The notes beneath the pieces were generated by a model that was not told the DNA's origin, did no database searches, and saw nothing but the letters and a program-made list of their open reading frames with translations. The position numbers and the translations under genes were made by a program. From Betaproteobacteria bacterium (GTDB taxonomy: Bacteria > Pseudomonadota > Gammaproteobacteria > Burkholderiales > SG8-39), in NCBI GenBank assembly GCA_029858545.1, contig JAOUFA010000003.1, positions 1-35,448 on the forward strand: a stretch of 35,448 nt of DNA, read 5' to 3'. Numbering within the stretch: position 1 is the first letter of the stretch; each line of letters begins with the position of its first letter. Positions 8,793 to 17,975 of this stretch are shown piece after piece.

Positions 8793-9254
8793 ATGACCAA
8801 CCGCAGCAAGGCATTTCACGTGTCGCCGACAAATCCGGCAGTCGGCGAGATCCAGACCGAACCCGAGCGTTATCAGGACATGCCCTATGCGCCGGCCATC
8901 CGCGTCGAGGGCGGCGATCTGCTCTTCATCTCCGGGGCGACGCCTTCGCCGCTATACCACAAGCATCCGCACGTGATCTCCGAGCATGAGCATCCCAACG
9001 GCATCAAGGAACAGGTACGCCGGGCAATGAATACGGTACAGAACATCCTGAAGCATGAGGGTCTGGCGTGGACCGACGTCGTCAAGATGACAAAGTACCT
9101 GACCGACATGCGCGACATGGACGGCATGAACGAGGTGCTGCCCGAATATCTCAAGAACTGGCGGCCCGCCAGCACCACGATCTGCGTCAATCAACTTTCG
9201 ACACCCGGTGCCCGGGTCGAGATCGACGTCATCGCCGCCTTTCCGAAGTCCTGA
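8793..9254 (+). CDS. RidA (YjgF/YER057c/UK114) family protein
   Basis: GGDLLFISGATP..., EQVRRAMNTVQNILKHEGLAWTDVVKMTKYLTDMRDMDGMNEVLPEYL...RPASTTICVNQLSTPGARVEIDVIAAF. Confidence 0.92.
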   Translation: MTNRSKAFHVSPTNPAVGEIQTEPERYQDMPYAPAIRVEGGDLLFISGATPSPLYHKHPHVISEHEHPNGIKEQVRRAMNTVQNILKHEGLAWTDVVKMTKYLTDMRDMDGMNEVLPEYLKNWRPASTTICVNQLSTPGARVEIDVIAAFPKS

Positions 9255-9330
9255 CCCGGCAGGATCCCCGCGTTCGTTGCCGCGCCGTACCGCCGGTCGT
9301 TCCGGGACCGCGCGATAGTGCGCGCAGACG

Positions 9331-11244
9331 CTACCGGACGAGTACCGTCGAGAGAATCGGAAGCGCAGCGACCAGGATGGTTACGGCCATCATCGTGAGC
9401 ACAAAGGGTATCGTGCCCTCGAATATCTCGCGCAGATTCGTGAAGTTCTTGGGCAACGTGCTGTTGACGACGTAGACCGAGATTCCGAATGGCGGGGTCA
9501 GTAGCCCGATCTCGACGCTGATCGTGGTGAGTATCCCGAACCATACGAGATTTCCGCCCAAGGCGGTCACGATCGGCAGCATGACCGGCAGCACCATCAG
9601 CATGATCGACACCGAGTCGAGAATCGTGCCCAGCAGCACGACGATCAGCAGGTAGATCGCCAGGAAGGCCGGCAGGCCCAGCCCCGCTTGCGACACCAAG
9701 TTGGCCGCATAAGTCGGGATGCCCGAGAGCGCCAGCATTCGGCTGTAGAGCGCCGCAGCGATGATCAGGAACAGTATGGCCCCCGTGACGAGTCCCGCCT
9801 CGACCAGGACCTTGGTGAACTCGGAGCGAGGCAGTTTGCGCCGCGCAATCGCGATGACCAGCGCGCCGGCGGCTCCCACGGCACCCGATTCAGTCGGCGT
9901 CATCACCCCTCCGTAGATTCCCCCGATTACGACAACGATCAGCACTAGCATCGGCAGCAGGGCAATCAGCGACGCACGCACCGGCATGTTCGGGATTTCC
10001 GCGATCGCCTTGGGATTGCCGACAAAGCGCGGCCATGTCTTCGCAACGAAGGAAATCATGCCCATGAAGGCGGCTGCGAGGAGCAATCCTGGGATGATCG
10101 CGGCAATGAACAGCTTGCCGATCGAGACCTCAGAGACGAGACCGTAGATGATCAGCAGCAGGCTCGGCGGTATCAGCATGCCCAGCACGGAACTGCCGGC
10201 GACGGTTCCGACCGAAAACCGCCTCGAGTAGCCGTGATCGACCATTTCCGGCACTGCAACGCGGGCGAATACCGTCGCCGAGGCGATCGACGACCCGGTG
10301 ATCGAGGCGAACAATGCGTTGGCCAGGACCGTCGCCATTCCCAAGCCGCCGCGAACGCGCCGCAGCAGCGACGCGGCGACGGCGAACGCGTCGCGCCCGA
10401 CTTCCGCCTTCTCGACCAGCAGCCCCATCAGCACGTAGAGCGGAATCACGGCGAAATCATAGGAGCTGATCGCATTCGAGGCCGCAAGCCCGACCGCGTT
10501 GACCGCGATCGTCTCACTGCCGCGGACCAGCCAGATGCCGATGAACGACAGCACGAAGAGTGCGGTGCCGATCGGCATGCCTGCCAGGAGCAGAACAAGC
10601 ATTCCCAGGACGGAAATCGCGCCTATCTCGGTCGGCCGAAGGTGGCCGAGGAAATTCACGCCGATATAGGCAAGAATCAGGATGGCGAGCGCCGCGAGCG
10701 CGATCCAGCCCAGGCGGTTGCTTGATTCCGGCCGGCGATCGGCTGCGCGTCGTGCGGCGATGCCTTTCACGTGCGCGGCTGCCATGGCAACGAAGCTGAG
10801 TGCGGCAAACGCCGCGCCGATTACGACCGCAAGCTTGAACGGCCAGACAATGACCGCATACGCGCCCTCGACCCCGGCAAACTCAGCAGTACGGATTGCG
10901 CCCAGAAGATCGGGGACCGTCCACAGCAGGACGACCCCGAATACGGTGATACCGGCGAGGGCGAACAGCAGGCCGTAGAGGTGGCCGGCGAACGCAGCCC
11001 GCTGCTCGATGACGCGCAGGATCAGGTCGGCATGAATCATGCGGCCGGCGCGTATGACCTGCGGCAACTGCAGAAAAACGAGGCACGGCACGCTCAACGC
11101 GACGAGTTCCGGCGTCCTCTGGATCGGCGTGTTGAACAGCGCACGGCCCGCGATGTCGCCGCAGATCAGCAGCATGATTGCGAAGATCCACAGCGAACCG
11201 AGCGCAGACAGCGCGGCGGTCAGCGCGGAGAAGGCGCGCGTCAC
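9331..11244 (-). CDS. TRAP transporter fused DctQ-DctM permease
   Basis: N-terminal DctQ-like four-TM region (LICGDIAGRALFNTPIQRTPELV) continuous with DctM (LLLAGMPIGTALFVLSFIGI...FVAIT-type repeats, GVMTPTESGAVGAAGAL). Confidence 0.92.
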   Translation of the reverse strand: MTRAFSALTAALSALGSLWIFAIMLLICGDIAGRALFNTPIQRTPELVALSVPCLVFLQLPQVIRAGRMIHADLILRVIEQRAAFAGHLYGLLFALAGITVFGVVLLWTVPDLLGAIRTAEFAGVEGAYAVIVWPFKLAVVIGAAFAALSFVAMAAAHVKGIAARRAADRRPESSNRLGWIALAALAILILAYIGVNFLGHLRPTEIGAISVLGMLVLLLAGMPIGTALFVLSFIGIWLVRGSETIAVNAVGLAASNAISSYDFAVIPLYVLMGLLVEKAEVGRDAFAVAASLLRRVRGGLGMATVLANALFASITGSSIASATVFARVAVPEMVDHGYSRRFSVGTVAGSSVLGMLIPPSLLLIIYGLVSEVSIGKLFIAAIIPGLLLAAAFMGMISFVAKTWPRFVGNPKAIAEIPNMPVRASLIALLPMLVLIVVVIGGIYGGVMTPTESGAVGAAGALVIAIARRKLPRSEFTKVLVEAGLVTGAILFLIIAAALYSRMLALSGIPTYAANLVSQAGLGLPAFLAIYLLIVVLLGTILDSVSIMLMVLPVMLPIVTALGGNLVWFGILTTISVEIGLLTPPFGISVYVVNSTLPKNFTNLREIFEGTIPFVLTMMAVTILVAALPILSTVLVR

Positions 11245-11300
11245 GATGCCGGCAGGTCAGAGAGCCAGCCGCGCGAGGGGCGCGACTGGCTGCAAGAAGA

Positions 11301-12386
11301 TCAGAGTCCCTCGTCCCAGTTACGCAGCGGCTTGGCGCCGCGCGCGCGCATTTCCGTCATGAACGACTTCATGATGTCGGCAGCGGGTATTCCCTTCGCC
11401 GAGTTGGACGCGACGAATTCCTTGCTGACGTTGCCCATGGCGTCTATCCAGCGCTTGCGGTCTGCTTCCGAGAGTGAGCTGATCTTGGATCCGGCAGCCA
11501 CCATGGCATCGATCGACCCCTTGACCCGCGCTTTGACTTCCTTGGCGTGGACGGTCGAATACTCGCGGCCCAGTTTGCCAAGGACCGCCTTGACGTCAGG
11601 GGGAAGTTTCTTCCAGGTGTTGCCGTTGGCGGCAAGGCCGCCGATCGTCGTCACGCCCAGGTCGACGAGCGTGATGTACGGGGCGACTTCAAAGAGCTTG
11701 AAGGAGTAGGCGCCCGTGGAGATGATAAGCGTCCCGTCGGCCACCCCGGTCTGGAGCATCTGGTAATAGGCAGGCAGACCGGCTGCCACCGGGGTCGCAC
11801 CGATCGCCTTTAGCCACGTCGCATGGGCTGTTCCGGCCACGATCTTCTTGCCCTTCAAATCGTCCAGCGACTTGATCGGGAATTTGGTAAACAGATGGTA
11901 GGTATCGGATACCGTCGCGCCAAGAAATACGAGATTGTGCCTGGTCCACTCGGCCTGCATTGCCGGTACCGTATCATTCAGCTTGTTCATCACGTCGATG
12001 GCGATTTCCTCGTCGCTGGTGACGAACGGCGTGGCGAACATGATGTTCTGCAGCGGCAGCTTTGCCGGCTCCCACAGCGCACCGACCCAGCCCATGTCGG
12101 ACACGCCTTGTGCCAGGGGTTCGAGCGTGTTGTTGAAGTTGTACAGCACGCCGCCGAAGGCCTCGTTCCATTCAATTCGATAGTTGCTCTTCGCCGCCTC
12201 GAGCCGCTTGTTGCTCTCGGCAATGACGTGAGTCTTGAGGGCGCCCACCCAGGGTATGCTGGTCGGATGGCTCGAGGACATCGTCAGGCGGATGGTTTCC
12301 ACCCCGGCCGCTGCGGTAGCAAGCCCGAGCATGGCAGCGCCCGCCATTGCAGCGGTAAATCGGAGGTGTTTCCGTGAAGCGATCAT
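11301..12386 (-). CDS. TRAP transporter substrate-binding protein (DctP family)
   Basis: From ATG at 12386: MIASRKHLRFTAAMAGAAMLGLATAAAGVETIRLTMSSSHPTSIPWV...LKGKKIVAGTAHATWLKAIGATPV; signal peptide present; next to the DctQM gene. Confidence 0.9.
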   Translation of the reverse strand: MIASRKHLRFTAAMAGAAMLGLATAAAGVETIRLTMSSSHPTSIPWVGALKTHVIAESNKRLEAAKSNYRIEWNEAFGGVLYNFNNTLEPLAQGVSDMGWVGALWEPAKLPLQNIMFATPFVTSDEEIAIDVMNKLNDTVPAMQAEWTRHNLVFLGATVSDTYHLFTKFPIKSLDDLKGKKIVAGTAHATWLKAIGATPVAAGLPAYYQMLQTGVADGTLIISTGAYSFKLFEVAPYITLVDLGVTTIGGLAANGNTWKKLPPDVKAVLGKLGREYSTVHAKEVKARVKGSIDAMVAAGSKISSLSEADRKRWIDAMGNVSKEFVASNSAKGIPAADIMKSFMTEMRARGAKPLRNWDEGL

Positions 12387-12513
12387 AGGGTACCCCTTTG
12401 CGTATGTGATACGGACCACTGCATTATGTGCGGCCAGCCGCAAAATCACAACGGCGCTGGCGGCTACCGAGTACGCAGCTATCGGGCGCGACGCGATTGC
12501 CCGGGATGTCACG

Positions 12514-12666
12514 GATAGGGAAATCAATGCGCCTCGAAAGTCTGAACAGCTTGCGTGCGCGCGACAATCCCGTGCTGGAACGCGCCCTGAGCGGTCTGCG
12601 ATGCGCATTATGTCAATCTCGTTCCGCTACGCCCCCCCGAGTGCCGCCATCGGAGCAGAGTCTAGT
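12514..12666 (+). repeat. Intergenic dispersed repeat, copy 3
   Basis: gatagggaaatcaatgcgcctcgaaagtctgaacagcttgcgtgcgcgcgacaatcccgtgctggaacgcgcc...cggagcagagtctagt; same length as copies 1 and 2, more substitutions. Confidence 0.95.
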
Positions 12667-12731
12667 AGCAAGTCGGATCGCGCTTGTCTGCGTACCCGGC
12701 GCAACACCCGGCAGCAAATCAACGCCCCGAA

Positions 12732-13679
12732 TCAGGCCTCGATCAGCGCCTCCAGCACCGCGCACCACGCCACCGAAAGATTCTCCAGACTGTAGCCCCC
12801 GCCGCCGAACGCCATCAGGCGCCCGCGCGCATGACGCTCGGCCAGCGCGAGCGCGCGATGCGTGACCTGCGCGTGCGCGGTGGCGCTCAGGCGCAGGTCG
12901 GCAAGCGGATCGCCCGCGAGCCCGTCGGCTCCGCATTGCAGGATGAAGAACTCGGGCGCGTGCGCGTCTAGAAAGCGTTCGGCTTCTTCCCAGGCACGAA
13001 AGAATTGCGCGTCGTCCGCACCGGGCCGCAGCGGCAGGTTGAGCTTCGTGCCCTCGGCCGCGCCGCGCCCGGTCTCGTGCGCGTGACCGGTGCCGGGATA
13101 GAGAAAACGCCCGTCCTGGTGGATGTCGGCGACGATCAGCTCGGCATCGTCCTCGTACTCGTAGAACACGCCGTCGCCGTGGTGCACGTCGATGTCGATG
13201 TAGGCGATGCGCCGGATGCCGTATTCCGATCGTAACGTCTCGATCAGCACGCCCAGGTCGTTGAATACGCAGAATCCCGCCGCCGCGCCGCGCCGTGCGT
13301 GGTGCAGGCCGCCGACCGGCTGGAAGCTGCGGCGCGCCTCGCCCGCCATCACGCGGCGCGCACCGTCGAGCGCGGCGCCGACCACCTGCGCCGCCGCTTC
13401 ATAACAACCTGGAAAAGCAGGCGTGTCGCCGCCGTCGAGATAGCCCTCGCCGCGCCGCGAGGCCTCGATCACCTCGTCAATGTAGTCGGCGTGGTGAAAG
13501 CGCTCGATCTGTGCGCGCGTCCCCTGAGGCGCCTCGACCACCAACGCGCGCTCGATCAGGCCACGCGCTCGCGCCGCATCAACGAAAGCGCCCTGGCGAT
13601 CGACCGACAGCGGATGCCCCGCGGGAAAGCCGTAGCCGCCGAGTTGCTCGCCGACGAAGAGATGGGTCGCGCGATTCAT
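12732..13679 (-). CDS. Histone deacetylase / acetylpolyamine amidohydrolase family protein
   Basis: GFPAGHPLSVDRQ, QPVGGLHHARRGAAAGFCVFNDLGVLIETL, IAYIDIDVHHGDGV, FILQCGADGLAGDPLADL, AFGGGGYSLENLSVAW. Confidence 0.93.
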   Translation of the reverse strand: MNRATHLFVGEQLGGYGFPAGHPLSVDRQGAFVDAARARGLIERALVVEAPQGTRAQIERFHHADYIDEVIEASRRGEGYLDGGDTPAFPGCYEAAAQVVGAALDGARRVMAGEARRSFQPVGGLHHARRGAAAGFCVFNDLGVLIETLRSEYGIRRIAYIDIDVHHGDGVFYEYEDDAELIVADIHQDGRFLYPGTGHAHETGRGAAEGTKLNLPLRPGADDAQFFRAWEEAERFLDAHAPEFFILQCGADGLAGDPLADLRLSATAHAQVTHRALALAERHARGRLMAFGGGGYSLENLSVAWCAVLEALIEA

Positions 13680-15787
13680 GCGCCGCCGGCGCGCTCCACC
13701 TCGACGAGACAATCGTAGAAGGTCGCGCCCCCGCCCAGGTCGGCGACGCGCTGCGAGGTGACGTCGTTCGCATTGCGCCCGTCGGGCGAGAACTTCTTCC
13801 ACCACACCGAGGGCGCGACCACCACGCCGCGGCGCGGCTTGCCGTCGACCTGCGCGCGCAGCGTGTAGCTGCCGCGATCGTTGAACACGCGCACCGCGTC
13901 ACCGTCGGCGATGCCGCGCGCGGCGGCATCCTCCGGGTGCATCTCCAGGCGCGGTTCCTTCTCGAAATCGCGAAAGCGCTTCAGGTTCGCGAAGGTCGAA
14001 TTGAGGAAGTGGCGCGCGGGCGGCGAAATGAAGGAAAGCGGATACCTGCGCGCGAGCGCCGTGTTGCTCGCGACCGATTCGGCGGGCGGATTGAAGAAGG
14101 GCAGCGGATCGATGCCCTGCTGCGCGAGCCAGTCGCTGCGGAATTCGCACTTGCCCGAGGGGCTGGGAAAGCCGCCCTGCGCGAAGGGCGCCGAGCGCTC
14201 CGGGACCGGCAGGCGCTGCCAGCCCGCCTGCTTCGCCTCGTCCCAGGAGATGCCGCGCATGCGCGGACTCGTCGAGACGAGCGCCTGGCGGCACAGGTCC
14301 TCGTCCGTATCGCGAAAGCAGGGTTCGTCGAACCCCATGCGCGCGGCGAGGCGCCGGAACACCTCCGTATTGGGCAGCGACTCGCCCACCGGCGCGATTG
14401 CAGGGTTGTTGGCGAGCACGTAGAGATGCCCGTAGGACTTGTGCACGTCGAAATGTTCCAGCTGCGTGGTCGCCGGCAGCACGATGTCGGCGTAGTCCGC
14501 CGTGTCGGTGAGGAACGAATCCATCACCACGCAGAACAGATCCTCGCGCGAGAAGCCGGCGATCACCTTGTTCGAGTCGGGACAGACCGCGACCGGATTG
14601 TTGTTGTAGACGATCACCGCGCGGATGGGCGGCGTCGACGAGGTAAGCGCATCGCCGATCGCCGACTGGTTGACGATGCGCGGCACCCTGCCACCGAGCA
14701 GGTCGGGCCGCTCGAGCGTTGCGTGGTCGAAGGCGTAGAAGTCGCCGGTCGAGAGCAGCACGCCGCCCGCCGCCTCGCGCCAGGCGCCCACCAGCGCCGG
14801 CAGACAGGCGATGGTGCGCGCGGCGATGCCCCCGCCCGCGTGGCGCTGCATGCCGTAGTTGAGCCGGATCGCCGCCGGACGGATCGTGCCGTAGTCGCGC
14901 GCGAGCTGCACGATCTCGGCGACCGGAAGCGCGCAGATCTTCGCCGCCCACTCGGGCGTGTACTGCTTGACCCGCTCGGCGAGTTCGTCGAAGCCGAGCG
15001 TGTGGCGCGCGATGTAGTCGCGGTCGATCAGGTTCTCGGCGACGAGCACGTGCATCATGCCGAGCGCGAGCGCGCCGTCGGTGCCCGGCAGCGGCGCGAT
15101 GTGCTGCGTGCACTTCTCCGCCGAGAGGCTCCGATAAGGATCAATGGCGATGACCTTCGCGCCGCGGCGCTTCGCCTCCTGCACGCGCGACCACAGGTGC
15201 AGGTTGGAGACGATCGGGTTGGTGCCCCACAGGAGGATCAGTTTCGAATCCTCGAAACACTCGGGGTCCATGCCGACCGAGGCACCGAGCGTCGCCTTGA
15301 TGCCGGCCTTGCCCGCCGAGGAGCAGAGCGTGCGATCGAGCAGCGTCGCGCCCAGGCGGTGAAAGAAGCGCCGGTCCATCGAGCTGTACTGCGCCATGCC
15401 CATGGTGCCGGCATAGCTCATCGGCAGGATCGTCTGCGGCCCTTCGTCGGAGGCGGCGAGCGCCTTCAGGCGCGCGGCGATCTCGCCGAGCGCCTCGTCC
15501 CAGGAAATGCGCTTGAATTCGCTCCTGCCCTTCGCGCCGACGCGCTTGAGCGGATGCAGCAGCCGGTCGGGCGCATAAGTACGTTCGAGGTAATGCGACA
15601 CCTTGGTGCACAGCGTGCCGTCGGTGAAGGGCATCGCCGGATCGCCCTTGATCTCGATCGCGCGGCCGTCCTTCACCGTGACCAGCATCGCACAGGTGTC
15701 GGGACAGTCGTGCGGGCAGGCGGCGTGCACCACCTTTCTGTCAGTGTCCTGCGGTTTCAGTGCGCTGGCGGTGTGCGGTGCGTTCAT
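13676..15787 (-). CDS. Molybdopterin-dependent oxidoreductase (DMSO reductase superfamily, formate dehydrogenase-like)
   Basis: N-terminal 4Fe-4S motif ACPHDCPDTC...GTLCTKV; ILLWGTNPIVSNLHLWSRVQEAKRRGAKVIAIDPY; C-terminal molydopterin dinucleotide-binding domain (ARGIADGDAVRVFNDRGSYTLRAQV). Confidence 0.93.
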   Translation of the reverse strand: MNAPHTASALKPQDTDRKVVHAACPHDCPDTCAMLVTVKDGRAIEIKGDPAMPFTDGTLCTKVSHYLERTYAPDRLLHPLKRVGAKGRSEFKRISWDEALGEIAARLKALAASDEGPQTILPMSYAGTMGMAQYSSMDRRFFHRLGATLLDRTLCSSAGKAGIKATLGASVGMDPECFEDSKLILLWGTNPIVSNLHLWSRVQEAKRRGAKVIAIDPYRSLSAEKCTQHIAPLPGTDGALALGMMHVLVAENLIDRDYIARHTLGFDELAERVKQYTPEWAAKICALPVAEIVQLARDYGTIRPAAIRLNYGMQRHAGGGIAARTIACLPALVGAWREAAGGVLLSTGDFYAFDHATLERPDLLGGRVPRIVNQSAIGDALTSSTPPIRAVIVYNNNPVAVCPDSNKVIAGFSREDLFCVVMDSFLTDTADYADIVLPATTQLEHFDVHKSYGHLYVLANNPAIAPVGESLPNTEVFRRLAARMGFDEPCFRDTDEDLCRQALVSTSPRMRGISWDEAKQAGWQRLPVPERSAPFAQGGFPSPSGKCEFRSDWLAQQGIDPLPFFNPPAESVASNTALARRYPLSFISPPARHFLNSTFANLKRFRDFEKEPRLEMHPEDAAARGIADGDAVRVFNDRGSYTLRAQVDGKPRRGVVVAPSVWWKKFSPDGRNANDVTSQRVADLGGGATFYDCLVEVERAGGA

Positions 15788-15835
15788 CGCGTCCTCAAGC
15801 CGGATTCTCCATGGTATCGACCGATCCCGCCATCT

Positions 15836-17092
15836 TCATTCGAGCGCTTCGTCGAGCAATTCGATCCAGTGTCGGACCGGCGTATCCGTCGCCGCCTGCA
15901 GGTGCGCCAGGCAGCCTATATTCGCCGTGGCGATCTGGGCAGGCTCTCCGAAGCGCAGCGCGGCGAGTTTCCGCGTGCGCAGCAGGCCCGACAATTCGGG
16001 CTGAAGAATGGAATAGGTCCCCGCCGAGCCGCAGCACAGATGCCCCTCCGACACCGGCGTCAGTTCGTATCCCGCACCGGCAAGCAATCCCTCCACCACG
16101 CCGCGTATCTTCTGGCCGTGCTGCAGCGAACACGGCGACTGAAAGGCGAGTTTGCCGCGCCGCGCGCCCTTGACGAGCAGCGGCTCAAGCGCCGCCGCGT
16201 GGTCGGCGACGATCTCCGACAAATCGCGCGCCAGCGCCGCGACGCGCGCCGCCTTGTCGCGGTAGGCGGGGTCGTGCGCGAGATAGCTGCCGAATTCCTT
16301 CACCGTCGAGCCGCAACCGCTCGCGGTCATCACGATCGCCTCGAGCACGCCGTGTGCGGCGGCCTTTTCAGCGTCTCGCTCAACCATCGGCCACCAGCTG
16401 TCGATCAGCGCACGCATGTCGGCCAGGCCTCCGTCCTGATCGTTGAGGTGGTAGCGCACGGCGCCGCAGCACCCCGCCCCGGAGACTTCGACGAGCGAAA
16501 TCCCGACGCGATCGAGCACGCGCGCCGCGGCCGCATTGATGTTGGGCGCGAGCACCGGCTGCACGCAACCGGCGAGCGCGATCACCTTGCGCGCGTGGCG
16601 CGCCGCGGGCCGCGCACCCGCGGCCGCGCCGCGCGGCGGCACCTTCTCCTTCAACGCACGCGGCAGCAGCGGACGCAGTGCCTGCCCAAGCTTCAGCGCG
16701 GCGCCGAAAACGGCCGTGTTGGGCAGCGCCCAGGCAAGCAGCGCACGCCGCGCGCGCTCCCACGCAGAGCGCGGCGCGCGTTCTTCGACCACCCCGCGTC
16801 CGATATCGGCGAGGCGCGCATACTGCACGCCCGAAGGACAGGTGGTCTCACAGGCGCGGCAGGTCAGACAGCGATCGAGGTGCAGGCGCGTCCTCGCGGT
16901 GACGGGCTTGCCTTCGAGCACCTCCTTGATCAGGTAGATGCGCCCGCGCGGTCCATCGAGTTCGTCGCCGAGCAACTGATAGGTCGGGCAGGTCGCGGTA
17001 CAAAAGCCGCAGTGCACGCACTTGCGCAGGATCGCCTCGGCCTCCGCCCCTGCGGGCGTGCCGCGCATGAAATCAGCGAGGTCAGTCTGCAT
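15836..17092 (-). CDS. glcF: Glycolate oxidase iron-sulfur subunit
   Basis: CVHCGFCTATCPTYQLLGDELDGPRGRIYLIKEVLEG, CLTCRACETTCPSGVQYARLADIGR, ALAGCVQPVLAPNINAAAARVLDRVGI, CCG motifs. Confidence 0.94.
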   Translation of the reverse strand: MQTDLADFMRGTPAGAEAEAILRKCVHCGFCTATCPTYQLLGDELDGPRGRIYLIKEVLEGKPVTARTRLHLDRCLTCRACETTCPSGVQYARLADIGRGVVEERAPRSAWERARRALLAWALPNTAVFGAALKLGQALRPLLPRALKEKVPPRGAAAGARPAARHARKVIALAGCVQPVLAPNINAAAARVLDRVGISLVEVSGAGCCGAVRYHLNDQDGGLADMRALIDSWWPMVERDAEKAAAHGVLEAIVMTASGCGSTVKEFGSYLAHDPAYRDKAARVAALARDLSEIVADHAAALEPLLVKGARRGKLAFQSPCSLQHGQKIRGVVEGLLAGAGYELTPVSEGHLCCGSAGTYSILQPELSGLLRTRKLAALRFGEPAQIATANIGCLAHLQAATDTPVRHWIELLDEALE

Positions 17093-17150
17093 TGTTCAAA
17101 CCCCGTGCCGGACACTATAGTGGCGGGCATCGACCCTATCGCACGCGACC

Positions 17151-17963
17151 ATGTTCCGATCGAAGTGGCTCAATCTGATTCCCCCGACGCTCGGCTCGAG
17201 CGCAGGGTATTTCGCGTTCGGCTTCACCGGCATGCTGCTCGGACCGATCGTTGTCGCGGCGGGCATGTTCTGGTGGCAACAGCGACGCAATGCCGCGGAG
17301 ATGGGAAGCGAGGAAGCGCGCTTCCAGGCGTTCATGACCGAAGCGGCCAAAGCGCCGCCTGTGCCCGCCGCGGCACCCGGCGCAGCCGCCGCCGCGGCCC
17401 GCAAACCGGGTCTCGACGAGATCAGGCAGCGCGTTGCCGCGCTCGAAGGCGGCGCGCTCGCCGATGCCTGGGACGCGGCGCGCAAACAGCAGGCACCGCT
17501 CGATGCATATGCCGCGGTCGAGGCGGCGCTGCTCGCGAAACGCGCGGCACGCGGCAAGGAGCAACTCGCCGCGCGCATGGGAGCCGCCGCGCAGGCGATC
17601 AAGCTATGCCTCGCGCAGGGACTCGCGCCGATGGCGACGGCAGTATTCATGGAGTTCATCGACGAGCGCAACACCTTGCAGCTGGAAGCTGCGCAATGGA
17701 ATACGCTCGGCCAGGTGCTGCTCGCGCGCAGCGCGTACCTGGAAGCCGCCTGGACATTGCACGCCGGCGCCCTGCTCGCCGGCGATGCGGCGATGGCGCA
17801 AAAGCGTCTGGTGGAGGTCGCCGGCAAAGCTGCCGAGGCGATGCAGCCGGCGCTCGCCTGCAAGCTGTACGAGACACTGCTCGCCAAATATCCCGCCTCG
17901 CAGTACGCCGAGTTCGCGCGCGCCAGCCTGCGCACGGAAGAGAAGAAACTCACCAAGGGCTGA
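17151..17963 (+). CDS. Hypothetical membrane-anchored protein with C-terminal TPR/tetratricopeptide-like helices
   Basis: N-terminal TM hairpin region (YFAFGFTGMLLGPIVVAAGMFWWQQRR), Ala/Pro linker, helical repeat-like C-terminus (QWNTLGQVLLARSAYLEAAWTLHAGALLAGD...YETLLAKYPASQYAEFARASL). Confidence 0.8.
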   Translation: MFRSKWLNLIPPTLGSSAGYFAFGFTGMLLGPIVVAAGMFWWQQRRNAAEMGSEEARFQAFMTEAAKAPPVPAAAPGAAAAAARKPGLDEIRQRVAALEGGALADAWDAARKQQAPLDAYAAVEAALLAKRAARGKEQLAARMGAAAQAIKLCLAQGLAPMATAVFMEFIDERNTLQLEAAQWNTLGQVLLARSAYLEAAWTLHAGALLAGDAAMAQKRLVEVAGKAAEAMQPALACKLYETLLAKYPASQYAEFARASLRTEEKKLTKG

Positions 17964-17975
17964 CGCGCCACGCGC

